Counted from the stretch's first letter, positions 28,902-40,977 are shown. The stretch is 64,000 nt of DNA from Deltaproteobacteria bacterium (GCA_029261925.1 JAJDAJ010000037.1:166604-230603), one strand, 5' to 3'. The notes: generated by a model not told the origin, from the letters alone. Made by a program: numbers and translations.

Positions 28902-30149
28902 CTAGCGCGACTCCGGATCCGCCGGCGCGCGCCCGAGCAGCGCCCTGCCCTCGGAGCTGGCCGGAGGATCGATCCCGAGCAGTGCGCTGACCGTCGGCGC
29001 GACGTCGATCGCGCGCACCGCGCCCGGTCGAGCACCCGGGGTCACGCCGCGGCCCAGCGCCAGGAAGATCGCGCCCATGTCGGGGTGATCGCCGGCATAG
29101 CCGTGACCGCCCCGGGGCGCTCCGGGCAGGCGCCGGCGCCCGGCCACGAGCCGTCGCGGCGGACTCGCCAGGGCCACCACCTGCCCGCTGCGCCCGGGCG
29201 CGGCCGCGCGCAGGCCGGGAGGCAGCGCGTCGCTGGGCCAGGCCTCGACGCCGTCAAGCGCGCGGATCCGCGCCAGCGCCTCCGCCCGCTGGGCCGGGTC
29301 GTCCAGGTGCACGTAGGCCGCGCCCCCGGCGGGAACGACCCAGGCGCCGATACCCGCGTCGCGCAGCCAGCGCGCCAGATCGATCTCGTCGTCGACCGCG
29401 GTCATGCCGTGGTCACTGACCAGCAGCAGCGTGGTCCAGGACCAGGCGTCGAGCGCATCCAGACCGGCCAGCAGGCGCCCGAGCTGCGCATCCTGGCGCG
29501 CGAGCTGCTCCGCGATCCGCGGGTGATCCGGACCGTGGCGATGCCCCGCCGCGTCGGCTCCGTGCCACCACGACAGGATCAGTCCGGGTCGGGTCGCCGC
29601 CGGCCGGCGCACCCACTCCAGGATCTGATCGACCTTGGCGCGCTCCGAGACGCGGGAGCTGAACGGCGCACGCCGCTCGCTCGCCCCGGCTCCGCGCCAG
29701 TCGGTACCCGAGCCGACCCAGAAGTAGACGGCCGCGCGCACGCCCTGCCGCTCCGCGGTGACCCAGATCGGCTCCGCGCGGATCCAGGACGCGTCGTCGT
29801 CGTAGTCGAACTCGCCTCGCCCGGGATCCCGGAACCGGTTGGCCACGATCCCGTGACGGTCGACGTAGGTACCCGTGGCGAGGGAGACGTGGTTGGGAAA
29901 CGTGCTGGCCGGGAAGACCGGTACCAGGCGCTCCGCGCGCGCGCCCTCGCGCTCCATCCGCGTCATGGCCGGCAGGGGGCCCCGATCCGGATAGTCGTGG
30001 CGCGTGCCGTCCATCGAGATCACGATCACCAGCGGCGGCTGCGCGGGCGCGCGCCCGGGCGCGCAGGCGGCCAGCGCTCCCGCGAGCGCCAGCAGCAGCG
30101 CCGCCACCTCGCCGATCCCCGCACCCCGGCCCGTCTCGCCCCGCCGCAT
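28902..30149 (-). CDS. Ectonucleotide pyrophosphatase/phosphodiesterase-like alkaline phosphatase superfamily protein
   Basis: VIVISMDGTRHDYPDRGPLPAMTRMEREGARAERLVPVFPASTFPNHVSLATGTYVDRHGI. Confidence 0.88.
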   Translation of the reverse strand: MRRGETGRGAGIGEVAALLLALAGALAACAPGRAPAQPPLVIVISMDGTRHDYPDRGPLPAMTRMEREGARAERLVPVFPASTFPNHVSLATGTYVDRHGIVANRFRDPGRGEFDYDDDASWIRAEPIWVTAERQGVRAAVYFWVGSGTDWRGAGASERRAPFSSRVSERAKVDQILEWVRRPAATRPGLILSWWHGADAAGHRHGPDHPRIAEQLARQDAQLGRLLAGLDALDAWSWTTLLLVSDHGMTAVDDEIDLARWLRDAGIGAWVVPAGGAAYVHLDDPAQRAEALARIRALDGVEAWPSDALPPGLRAAAPGRSGQVVALASPPRRLVAGRRRLPGAPRGGHGYAGDHPDMGAIFLALGRGVTPGARPGAVRAIDVAPTVSALLGIDPPASSEGRALLGRAPADPESR

Positions 30150-30229
30150 CGACGCTCGACCATCCCCGCGAACGCGCGGATTGTCCGCGGCGGCCGCCGC
30201 GCCCCGCGATCGCGCTACCCTGCGCCCCC

Positions 30230-31018
30230 GTGTCCCGGCCCGACTTCCCCATCGCGCTCTCGATCGCCGGCTCCGACCCGACCGGCGGTGCCGGCCTGCA
30301 GCTCGACCTGCAGGTCTTCGCGCTGCATGGCGTTCACGGCTCGGGCATCCCGACGGCCCTCAGCGCGCAGACCACGCGCGGCGTGCACCGGACACTGCCC
30401 GCGTTTCCCGAGAACGTGCGCGAGCAGATCACCCTGCTGATCGCCGACATGAAGCCGCACGTGGTCAAGCTCGGCATGCTCGCGACCGACGACGTGCTGC
30501 TCGCCGTCTCGGTGGCCCTGGAGCGCTGGGGCCTGCCGCGGGTGGTGGACCCGGTGCTGCGCGCCAGCGACGGGGCCTGGCTGCTCGAGCGCCGGGCGCA
30601 CGGGAACCTCTGCGAGCGCCTGATCGCGGGCGCGACCCTGGTCACGCCCAACCTCGACGAGGCCGAGATGCTGACCGGCGAGCGCGATCCGGAGCGCGCC
30701 GGGCGCCTCTTCCTCGAGATGGGCGCGGGCGCCGTGCTGGTCAAGGGCGGCCACGCCGACGGCGCCCCCGACGACCTGCTGCTCGACGCGGGCGGCACGA
30801 CCTGGCTGCGCGGCACACGCCGCGACGCGAGCCCGCACGGCACCGGCTGCGCACTCTCGGCGGCGATCGCGGCGCGCCTCGCGCGCGGCGAGGCGCTGCG
30901 CGACGCGGCCGGGGCGGCCAAGGCCTGGGTCGACACCGCGATCGCGGGCGCGGTGCCCGCGGGCGGCGGGCGGCCGCTGCTGCGTCTGTCGCCCGCGCCG
31001 GAGCCCGTGATAGGGTAG
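30230..31018 (+). CDS. thiD: Hydroxymethylpyrimidine/phosphomethylpyrimidine kinase
   Basis: ALSIAGSDPTGGAGLQLDLQVFALHGVHGSGIPTALSAQTTRGV; GTGCALSAAIAARLARGE. Confidence 0.93.
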   Translation: MSRPDFPIALSIAGSDPTGGAGLQLDLQVFALHGVHGSGIPTALSAQTTRGVHRTLPAFPENVREQITLLIADMKPHVVKLGMLATDDVLLAVSVALERWGLPRVVDPVLRASDGAWLLERRAHGNLCERLIAGATLVTPNLDEAEMLTGERDPERAGRLFLEMGAGAVLVKGGHADGAPDDLLLDAGGTTWLRGTRRDASPHGTGCALSAAIAARLARGEALRDAAGAAKAWVDTAIAGAVPAGGGRPLLRLSPAPEPVIG

Positions 31019-31044
31019 CGGCGCTCGTCGGGGAGGAGTCGCGC

Positions 31045-31491
31045 ATGACCCTGAGCCTGCAGGAGATCTCGGACCGCATCGAGATCCAGGACCTGATGGT
31101 CGCGTACTCGCACGCGATCGACACCCGCGACTGGGACGCGCTCGACGAGGTGTTCACGCCCGACGCGCTGATCGACTACAGCGCCATGGGCGGTAGCAAG
31201 GGAAGCGTGCAGGAGACCAAGGACTTCCTGCGCGAGGCCATGCCGCGCTTCGCCGGCTTCCAGCACATGGTCGCCACCAGCAAGGTGAGCCTGAACGGCG
31301 ACAGCGCCGAGGGCCGCACCATCTGCCACAACCCGATGGTGCTCGAGACTCCCGACGGCGGCACGCACGTCTTCTTCTGCGGTCTCTGGTACCGCGATCG
31401 CCTGGTGCGCACGCCCGACGGCTGGCGCATTCGCGAGCGCGTCGAGGAGAAGTGCTACTTCCACAACGCGCCGCCGGAGTTCGAGACCTAG
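31045..31491 (+). CDS. NTF2/SnoaL-like domain protein
   Basis: DLMVAYSHAIDTRDWDALDEVFTPDALIDYSAMGG. Confidence 0.8.
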   Translation: MTLSLQEISDRIEIQDLMVAYSHAIDTRDWDALDEVFTPDALIDYSAMGGSKGSVQETKDFLREAMPRFAGFQHMVATSKVSLNGDSAEGRTICHNPMVLETPDGGTHVFFCGLWYRDRLVRTPDGWRIRERVEEKCYFHNAPPEFET

Positions 31492-31524
31492 GCGACCCGC
31501 TCCGCGCCGCCCGCCGGCGCCCGC

Positions 31525-32091
31525 CTACTTGACCCGCTCGACGTAGCGCTGCTCGCCCGGGTCGACCCTGATCCGGTCGCCCGCGCCGATGAACGGCGGC
31601 ACCTGGAGCGTGACCCCGTTGCTCAGGACCGCGGGCTTCGAGGACTTCGACGCGGTCTGCCCCTTCACGACCGCCTCGGCCTCGCGCACCTCCATCTCGA
31701 GGGTCTTGGGCAGCTCCAGACCGATCGGCCTCCCGTCGAGCATGGAGATCTGCACGCGCATGCCCTCGGCCAGCCACGGCGCGGCGTCGCCGACGTCCTC
31801 GTCGGCCAGCGTGATCTGCTCGTAGCTCTCGGTATCCATGAAGACCCGACCGCTGCCGTCGGCGTACAGGTACTCCATCTCGCGGGAGTCGACGTGCGCC
31901 TTCTCGAGGAACTCCTGCGCCGAGAACTTGACCTCGCGCTGGGTGCCGTCGAGCAGGCTGCGCAGCTTGGTCTGCACGAAGCCGCGCTTGTTCCCCGGTG
32001 TGCGGTGCTCGAAGCTCAGCACGCGATAGGGGTTGCCGTCGTGCAGGATCACCGTGCCGCGGCGCAGGGCCGTCGCCTGGATGTTCGCCAT
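31525..32091 (-). CDS. efp: Elongation factor P
   Basis: MANIQATALRRGTVILHDGNPYRVLSFEHRTPGNKRGFVQTKLRSL. Confidence 0.93.
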   Translation of the reverse strand: MANIQATALRRGTVILHDGNPYRVLSFEHRTPGNKRGFVQTKLRSLLDGTQREVKFSAQEFLEKAHVDSREMEYLYADGSGRVFMDTESYEQITLADEDVGDAAPWLAEGMRVQISMLDGRPIGLELPKTLEMEVREAEAVVKGQTASKSSKPAVLSNGVTLQVPPFIGAGDRIRVDPGEQRYVERVK

Positions 32092-32135
32092 CGCGGAAGC
32101 TTAGCCGACCGGCGCGCGGGCGCCCCCCGACCGCC

Positions 32136-33563
32136 TCAGCGTCGCAGCCGCCCGAGGAGCCGGTCCCAGATCCCGCCGAAGCCGCCGTTGGACATGATCA
32201 GGGCGACGTCGCGCTCGCCGTGCGTGCGCGTGACGTGCTCGATGATGTCGTCCACGTCGGGCAGGTAGTGCGCGGCCGTGCCCCCGGAACGCAGCCCCTC
32301 GACGACCTGCTCGGGACGCAGGCGGTCCCCGGGGTCCAGATCCTCCTCGCGGTAGACCCCGGCGATCAGCACCTCGTCGGCGCCCGAGAGCGCCTCGACG
32401 TACTGCTGCTCGAACCAGCGCCGCCGGCTCGTGTTGGTGCGCGGCTCGAAGATCGCGATCAGCCGGTGGCCGGCGTGCGACGCCCGGATGGCGGCGATGG
32501 TCTCGCGCACCGCCGTCGGGTGGTGCGCGAAGTCGTCGATCACCGTGACCCCGGCCTCGCTGCCGCGGACCTCCTGCCGCCGCTTGACGCCGCCGAACGC
32601 GGCCAGGCCGGCGGCGATCTCGTCGGGGGACAGACCCAGCTCGGTGCAGACCGCCGCGGCGCCCAGGCAGTTCTCGACGTTGTGGCGACCGTGCATCGGC
32701 ACGCGCAGCTGCGCGAGCCGCCGCGTGCCGCGCCAGGCGGTGAAGCTGGTCCCCGACGCGTCGAAGGCCAGGTCGCTCACGCGCCAGTCGGCCGGCTCGC
32801 GGAAGCCGTAGCCCTGCACGCGCGCCGCGGCGCCATCGACCACCTCGCGCACGCTGTCGGCGTCGGTGGCCGCCACGATGCAGCCGTCGGCGGGGACGAT
32901 CGCGACCAGCTCCCGGAATGCGTCCTGGATCTGCTCGAGCGAGTCGTAGATGTCGGCGTGGTCGAACTCGCACGAGGTCAGCAGCACGGTGCGCGGCGCG
33001 TAGTGCAGGAACTTGGGCGTCTTGTCGAAGAAGGCGGTGTCGTACTCGTCGCCCTCGATCACGAAGTGCCCGCCCTCGCCGATCCGGAAGCTGCCGCCGA
33101 AGTCCGCGGCGACGCCCCCGACCAGCACGCTCGGATCGCGGCCCGCGTGTGCCAGGATCGAACCGATCAGGCTGGTGGTGGTGGTCTTCCCGTGCGTGCC
33201 GGTGACGACCACGCTGTGCTTGCCGCGCAGGAAGAAGTGGTGCACGGCGTCGGGAAAGCTCAGGTACGGCAGGCCGGACTCGAGCGCGGCGCTCGCCTCG
33301 GGATTCTCGCGCCGGACCGCGTTGCCGATCACCACGAGGTCGGGCGGGTCCGCAGTCACGTGCTCGGGCGAGAAGCCCTTGAGCACCTCGATCCCCAGCC
33401 GCGCGAGCTGGTCGCTCATGGGCGGGTACGCGCCCACGTCGCTGCCCGTCACGCGGAAGCCGCGATCCGCGAGCATGCAGGCCAGCGAGCCCATGCCCGT
33501 GCCGGCCACCGCGATGAAGTGTACGTGGCGGATCGCCTCGAGCGGAGGGATCTCAGGCGGCAA
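32136..33563 (-). CDS. mpl: UDP-N-acetylmuramate:L-alanyl-gamma-D-glutamyl-meso-diaminopimelate ligase
   Basis: HVHFIAVAGTGMGSLACMLADRGFRVTGSDVGAYPPMSDQL; VVVTGTHGKTTTTSLI; TTG start proposed, overlaps upstream gene. Confidence 0.9.
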   Translation of the reverse strand: MPPEIPPLEAIRHVHFIAVAGTGMGSLACMLADRGFRVTGSDVGAYPPMSDQLARLGIEVLKGFSPEHVTADPPDLVVIGNAVRRENPEASAALESGLPYLSFPDAVHHFFLRGKHSVVVTGTHGKTTTTSLIGSILAHAGRDPSVLVGGVAADFGGSFRIGEGGHFVIEGDEYDTAFFDKTPKFLHYAPRTVLLTSCEFDHADIYDSLEQIQDAFRELVAIVPADGCIVAATDADSVREVVDGAAARVQGYGFREPADWRVSDLAFDASGTSFTAWRGTRRLAQLRVPMHGRHNVENCLGAAAVCTELGLSPDEIAAGLAAFGGVKRRQEVRGSEAGVTVIDDFAHHPTAVRETIAAIRASHAGHRLIAIFEPRTNTSRRRWFEQQYVEALSGADEVLIAGVYREEDLDPGDRLRPEQVVEGLRSGGTAAHYLPDVDDIIEHVTRTHGERDVALIMSNGGFGGIWDRLLGRLRR

Positions 33564-34683
33564 GGAAGGCCTCGACGACGAGGTCGTGGACCTGTGGCCG
33601 CAGCTCGAAGCGGCTCTTCTTGGCGAACTGGTGCACCCGGTTGCAGAGCAGGACCACCACCAGGTCGCGCTCCAGGTCGATCCAGAGGCTGGTGCCGGTG
33701 AATCCCGTGTGGCCGATCGAGCGCTGCGAGAAGTGCCGCCCCGAGGTCGAGTGCCCCTCGCTCGGCGTGTCCCAGCCCAGCGCCCAGTCACTGCCCAGCG
33801 GGGTGTCCTGACGGCGAAAGAACTCGCGCGCCACGGCGCCGTCGAAGATCGCGCTGGCGTCGCGATCGGCGCGCAGCATCTCGTCGGCGAAGCGCATCAC
33901 GTCGGCCGCGGCCGAGAACAGCCCCGCGTGGCCCGCCAGCCCACCCATGGCCCAGGCGTTCGAGTCGTGCACCTCTCCCCAGAGAATCTTCTCGCGCCAG
34001 ACGCACATCTCCGTCGCGGCGTAGCCGGCCCGCGCACCCTCGAAGGGCACCGGGTTGAAGTGCGTGCTCTCCATCTCCAGCGGCTCCCAGATGCGGCGCC
34101 GGCAGAACTCGTCGAGCGGCTCCCCCGCGACCTGGGCGACCAGCTCGCCCAGCACGATGAAGCCCAGGTCGCCGTAGACCGCCGCCTCGCCCGGATCGTG
34201 GACCGGAGCGCTGCGCATGATCCGCTCGACGATCGACTGGCGCCCGGCGGGCGTGCCGACCAGCGTCTCGCCCTTGCGCAGCTCGCGCTCGCGCAGATCG
34301 GCGTGATAGGCGCGCCAGGGGCGCAGGCCCGAGGCGTGCGTGAGCAGGTGGCGCAGCGTGATCTCGTCCTTGCCGCGCTCGCTGAAGGCGGGCAGCACGT
34401 CGGCCACGCGCTGCTCCGGGCGCAGCTTGCCGTCGGCCACCAGGAGCATGGCCGCGGCGGTCGTCGCCATGACCTTGGTGAGTGAGGCCAGATCGTAGAT
34501 CGTCTCGAGGCGCGCCTCGTGCCGCTCGGGAGCGATCACCGCGGCACCGAGCGCCGTCTCGTAGCGAAGCTCGCCGCCCATGCGCGCCAGCACCACGGCG
34601 CCGGGGATCTCGCCGCCGTCGATCGCCTTCTCGATCGCGCGGTCCGCCCGCTGCAGCTTCCGCCTCACCTCCGCGAGTCTCAA
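33553..34683 (-). CDS. Serine hydrolase, class C beta-lactamase/penicillin-binding-like
   Basis: YDLASLTKVMATTAAAML (SxxK); YGDLGFIVLGELV (YxN-like); HTGFTGT. Confidence 0.88.
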   Translation of the reverse strand: MRLAEVRRKLQRADRAIEKAIDGGEIPGAVVLARMGGELRYETALGAAVIAPERHEARLETIYDLASLTKVMATTAAAMLLVADGKLRPEQRVADVLPAFSERGKDEITLRHLLTHASGLRPWRAYHADLRERELRKGETLVGTPAGRQSIVERIMRSAPVHDPGEAAVYGDLGFIVLGELVAQVAGEPLDEFCRRRIWEPLEMESTHFNPVPFEGARAGYAATEMCVWREKILWGEVHDSNAWAMGGLAGHAGLFSAAADVMRFADEMLRADRDASAIFDGAVAREFFRRQDTPLGSDWALGWDTPSEGHSTSGRHFSQRSIGHTGFTGTSLWIDLERDLVVVLLCNRVHQFAKKSRFELRPQVHDLVVEAFLAA

Positions 34684-35621
34684 GCGCCTGCCTCCCGGAT
34701 CTGAACGTCCACCACCGGCTCGAGCATCCGCAGGGTCGCGGCATCGCCGTCGATCTCGGCGGCGACCCCCACCCCCAGCGCCCGGTGATCCGCGACGTGA
34801 CCGAACGGCAGGTCACAGACGACCGGGCCGTCGACCTGGTCACCGAGGATCTCGCAGACCGCATCCCGCGCCGAGATCTCAGGGTAGCGCTCCGACTCGC
34901 AGTCCACGAGACATCCGACTGCGACGCCGGCGACCTGCGCGAGCTTGCCCGCCTCGCGCAGCTGGACCAGCGAGCGGTCGAGCGCGTAGGGCTGCTCGTG
35001 GATCTCCTCGAGAAAGAGCACCGCGCCGCGCGTGTCGATCTCCCACGGTGTACCGATGCTCGAGGTCAGGACCTTGAGGTTGCCGCCCACCAGCGTGCCG
35101 CGCGCGAGGCCGGGGCGCAGCGAGGCGCCCTCGAGTGGCGCCTGTCCGTCGGGCTCGCCGCGCAGCAGCGCGAGCAGGCGCGCCCGCGCTGCGGCGTCGT
35201 GATCGGGACGCTCGAGCATCGGCCCGTGGATCGACGCCAGTCCCGCGCAGCGCCACAGGTACAGCAGCAGGCTGGTGGCGTCGCTGTAGCCGACCACCAG
35301 CTTGCGACCGGCGCGCAGCTCGTCGGGGTCGAGCCGGCCCAGGATGCGGCCCGCGCCGTAGCCGCCGCGCGCCAGGATCAGTCCGTGCACGTCGGGGTCG
35401 CGTAGCAGCTCGAGCAGGTCCCCGGCCCGCCGGTCGTCGTCGCCGGCCAGGTAGCCGCGACGGTCGAGGAGGTGGGGCGCCCGCCGCACCGCGTAGCCGC
35501 TGTGCTCGAGCCACGAGATGCAGCTCTCGAGTGCCGCGGGATCCGCCACCGGACCCGAGGGCGCGCAGACCCCGAGCGTCGATCCCGGCGGGAGCGCACG
35601 GGGCTTCAGCGCCGGCTTCAA
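34680..35621 (-). CDS. ldcA: LD-carboxypeptidase (S66 family)
   Basis: LGVCAPSGPVADPAALESCISWLEHSGYAV; ILARGGYGAGRIL; VGYSDATSLLLYLW; TTG start. Confidence 0.88.
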   Translation of the reverse strand: MKPALKPRALPPGSTLGVCAPSGPVADPAALESCISWLEHSGYAVRRAPHLLDRRGYLAGDDDRRAGDLLELLRDPDVHGLILARGGYGAGRILGRLDPDELRAGRKLVVGYSDATSLLLYLWRCAGLASIHGPMLERPDHDAAARARLLALLRGEPDGQAPLEGASLRPGLARGTLVGGNLKVLTSSIGTPWEIDTRGAVLFLEEIHEQPYALDRSLVQLREAGKLAQVAGVAVGCLVDCESERYPEISARDAVCEILGDQVDGPVVCDLPFGHVADHRALGVGVAAEIDGDAATLRMLEPVVDVQIREAGA

Positions 35622-37057
35622 AAAATCGGCTCCGGCTCCCCGCCCCACTCCCCGCCCGCGTCCAGATCGTCGGCCGGGCCGAAGCCGACCGCCGCAGGCG
35701 CGTCGTCGCGCCGCGCCAGGCTGTGGAAGCGACCGCACTCCTTGGCGAACTGCAGCTTGACGGTGCCGATGGGCCCGTTGCGCTGCTTGGCGATAATCAC
35801 CTCGGCGAGGCCGGCGTCCGGGCTCTCCTCGTCGTAGACCTCGTCGCGGTAGATGAACATGACCTTGTCGGCGTCCTGCTCGATCGCGCCCGACTCGCGC
35901 AGGTCGGCGAGCATCGGTCGCTTGTCCGGCCGGTTCTCGGGGCCGCGGTTGAGCTGCGAGAGCGCGATCACCGGCACGTCGAGATCCTTGGCCAGCAGCT
36001 TGAGCGAGCGACTGATGTCCGCGACCTGCTGCTCGCGGCGCTCCTCGCTCGAGCGCCCCTGCACGAGCTGGATGTAGTCGATCACGATCATGGTCAGCTT
36101 GTGCTCGCGGTGCAGGCGTCGCGCCTTCGCCGAGATGTCGCTCACGTTGACCGCCATGCTGTCGTCGAAGAAGAGCAGCTGCTGCTCGAGCACCGAGGCG
36201 GCGCGCGTCAGGGCGCGGAAGTCGCGGTCCGAGAGCATGCCGTTGCGGAAGCGCGAGTTGTCGATCTCGGCCTCGCCGAGCAGCAGGCGCATGACCAGCT
36301 CGCGCTTGGTCATCTCGAGCGAGAAGAAGGCCACGCAGCCGCCATCGTCGAGCGCGTGGTTGCGCGCGAAGTTCAGCGCCAGCGCGGTCTTGCCCATGCT
36401 GGGCCGGGCGGCGAGCACGATCAGCTCGCCGCCGTCGAGCCCGCCGGTACGCCGGTCGAAGTCCTCGTACCCGGTCCGGGCACCGGTGATCGCGCCGGAC
36501 TGCACCTTCTCGATGTAGTCGAAGGCGCCGCGCATCTCGTCCGACATCGAGGTGAAGCCCGAGTCGGCGTGCCCCAGCGCGATCGACAGGATCTGGCGCT
36601 CGGCCTCGCCGAGCAGCTCGCTCGCCTGATCGCCGCCGTCGTAGCCACGCGAGGCGAGCTGCTCGCAGGTGCGGATCAGCGCACGCGAGAGCGACTTCTC
36701 GCGCACGATGCGCGCGTGGTGCTCCACGTGGGCCGTGGTGACGACGGCGTCGGCGACCTCGGCCAGGAATGCGGGGCCGCCCGTGTCGGCGAGGCGCTGG
36801 TGCGTGTCGAGATAGTCGCGCAGCGTGATCAGCGTGATCGCCTGCTGCTTCGCGGCGAGCTCGATGAACGCCTCCCAGATCAGCCGGTGTCGCGGCAGGT
36901 CGAAGGAGTGCGGGCCGAGCTTGTCCTGGACCTTGTACAGGGCATCGTGGTCCAGAAGGATCGCGGCGAGGACGGCGCGCTCGGCCTCGTGGTCGGCCGG
37001 GATCGCTCGCAGACGTTCGGATCGCGTGCTCTCGCGCGCCACCACGGATCCCCCCAC
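35618..37057 (-). CDS. dnaB: Replicative DNA helicase DnaB
   Basis: IPADHEAERAVLAAILLDHDAL; LIVLAARPSMGKTALALNFARN; PVIALSQLNRGPENRPDKRPMLADLRESGAIEQDAD. Confidence 0.95.
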   Translation of the reverse strand: MGGSVVARESTRSERLRAIPADHEAERAVLAAILLDHDALYKVQDKLGPHSFDLPRHRLIWEAFIELAAKQQAITLITLRDYLDTHQRLADTGGPAFLAEVADAVVTTAHVEHHARIVREKSLSRALIRTCEQLASRGYDGGDQASELLGEAERQILSIALGHADSGFTSMSDEMRGAFDYIEKVQSGAITGARTGYEDFDRRTGGLDGGELIVLAARPSMGKTALALNFARNHALDDGGCVAFFSLEMTKRELVMRLLLGEAEIDNSRFRNGMLSDRDFRALTRAASVLEQQLLFFDDSMAVNVSDISAKARRLHREHKLTMIVIDYIQLVQGRSSEERREQQVADISRSLKLLAKDLDVPVIALSQLNRGPENRPDKRPMLADLRESGAIEQDADKVMFIYRDEVYDEESPDAGLAEVIIAKQRNGPIGTVKLQFAKECGRFHSLARRDDAPAAVGFGPADDLDAGGEWGGEPEPIF

Positions 37058-37120
37058 AGGATGCGCTGCCGGTCGAAGAACCGGCCGCCCCGGGATTCTA
37101 CACGCCGCGGCCGAGCGAGC

Positions 37121-37687
37121 TCAAGAGTCGTCTTGGTCGTCGTCTTCGTCGTCGGCCCTGCCGGAGCGCGAGAGCTCCCGGCCCGTGGGATCGAGATCGG
37201 TGGCATCCTCGATGTCCAGGATCTCCAGGGGCAGCGCTCCGGTCACCACGATCACGTTGAGCGTGATGGAGACCTCGCGGTGCAGGCGCACCTCGGCCTC
37301 GTGCAGGCCCGTCTGCTTGATGGGCTCGGTGATCTGGATCCTGCGCCGCTCGATGTCGAAGCCGTGCTCGGCCAGGCGCGCCGCGATGTCCGCGTTGGTC
37401 ACGGAGCCGAAGAGCTTGCCCTCGTCGCTGGCCTGAACCTCGAAGGTGAGGTTGAGCTGGGAGAGCTGGGCAGCCCGCTCCTCGAAGTAGCCGACGGCCT
37501 TCTTCTCCTTCTCCTCGATCACGCGGCGCTTGTGGTCGAGCTCGTTGACGCGGCCGTCGGTGGCCAGCATGGCCTTGCCCTGCGGAAGCAGGTAGTTGCG
37601 CCCGTAGCCCGCCTTCACGGTCACCACATCGCCGGCCTCACCGAGCTTGGAGATCTCCTCGGTGAGGATCACGCGCATGCTCGCCAC
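37121..37687 (-). CDS. rplI: 50S ribosomal protein L9 with acidic C-terminal extension
   Basis: MRVILTEEISKLGEAGDVVTVKAGYGRNYLLPQGKAMLAT. Confidence 0.93.
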   Translation of the reverse strand: MASMRVILTEEISKLGEAGDVVTVKAGYGRNYLLPQGKAMLATDGRVNELDHKRRVIEEKEKKAVGYFEERAAQLSQLNLTFEVQASDEGKLFGSVTNADIAARLAEHGFDIERRRIQITEPIKQTGLHEAEVRLHREVSITLNVIVVTGALPLEILDIEDATDLDPTGRELSRSGRADDEDDDQDDS

Positions 37688-37689
37688 GG

Positions 37690-38259
37690 CTAGTCCTCCT
37701 CGACCTTGTCGCGCGGAGCGCGGCCGCGATCGCCGCGGTCCCGGTCGTCGTCGCGATCGTGCCGCCCGTCGCGGTCGTCGCGGTTTCGCCCGTCGTCGCG
37801 GTTTCGCCCGTCGTCGCGGTCGTCGCCCCGACCCCGGCTCCGGACCTCCTCGGCCTCGCGCTTCTCGCGCTCCTCGCGCTCGCGCTCGCGCTCCTCGCGG
37901 CGCCGGGCCTGCTCGGCGGCCTGCTCCTTGGCCTCCTCGCGCCGCGCCTCGACGTCGCGGACCTCCGGGCTGGCCTGGATCGTCAGGAAGCGCAGCACGT
38001 CGGGATCGATCCGGAGCCGGCGCTCGATCTCGCCGACCTCGCCGCCCAGGCCCAGGTAGTTCACCTGGAAGTAGTGGCCCTTCTGGAACTTGGCGATCTC
38101 GTAGGCCAGCTTGCGCTTGCCCCAGTCGTCGCGCATCAGCACCTCGGCGCCCGAGGTCGAGGCCACCACCTCGTCGATCTTGCCGTGGATCTCGGCCTCG
38201 CGCTCCGCCTCGGCATCGGGCTGGATCACGTAGACGAGCTCGTACTCGCGCAGAATCAT
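37690..38259 (-). CDS. rpsF: 30S ribosomal protein S6 with long Arg/Asp-rich C-terminal tail
   Basis: MILREYELVYVIQPDAEAEREAEIHGKIDEVVASTSGAEVLMRDDWGKRKLAYEIAKFQKGHYFQVNYLG; tail RDDGRNRDDGRNRDDRDGRHDRDDDRDRGDRG. Confidence 0.92.
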   Translation of the reverse strand: MILREYELVYVIQPDAEAEREAEIHGKIDEVVASTSGAEVLMRDDWGKRKLAYEIAKFQKGHYFQVNYLGLGGEVGEIERRLRIDPDVLRFLTIQASPEVRDVEARREEAKEQAAEQARRREEREREREEREKREAEEVRSRGRGDDRDDGRNRDDGRNRDDRDGRHDRDDDRDRGDRGRAPRDKVEED

Positions 38260-38323
38260 GAGCTTCCTCCTGGGCGTCGGGCCCCCGGAAGCGCTCCGGG
38301 GACCGAGGAAAGGGGTCGGCAGT

Positions 38324-40368
<2,045 letters not shown>

Positions 40369-40372
<4 letters not shown>

Positions 40373-40965
40373 CTCTTCTCCTCCTCTTCGCTGCCCACCG
40401 GCGGCATCGCGTTGAACCGGTTCATGGCAGCTTCCATCCCCTCGGTGATGATCTGCTCGAGAGCCTCGGCGGCCCGGTCGATCGTCTCCGCGAATCGCTC
40501 TTGCTCGGTGCCGCCGAGCTTCCCCAGCACGTGCCCGGTGGCGTCGCGCCGGCCCTGCGGCCGGCCGATGCCCACGCGCAGGCGCGGGAAGTCGGCGGTC
40601 CCCGTCGACTCGATCACGGAGCGGATCCCGTTGTGCCCGCCGTGCCCTCCACCCTTTCGCAGCCGGAGCTTGCCGGCCGGAATGTCCATGTCATCGAAAA
40701 CCAGGATCAGGTCCGCGGGCTCCGCGGGCAGGTACCGCAGCGCCTCCGCAACGGCGCGACCGGAGAGATTCATGTACGTCTCCGGCTTGAGCACGCCCAC
40801 ATCGATTCCGCCGACCCTTCCCCTCCTGAACTGTCCCTCGAACTTGCGGACCTCGTCCGCGAGATGATTGCGCTGCGCGAAGCGATCGCAGGCGAGGAAC
40901 CCGGCATTGTGCGGTGTCTGCTCGTACCGCTTGCCCGGATTCCCCAGTCCGACGATCAGCCGCAT
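40369..40965 (-). CDS. pth: Peptidyl-tRNA hydrolase
   Basis: [57 protein letters not shown]. Confidence 0.94.
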
Positions 40966-40977
40966 CCCGCCGCGTCG

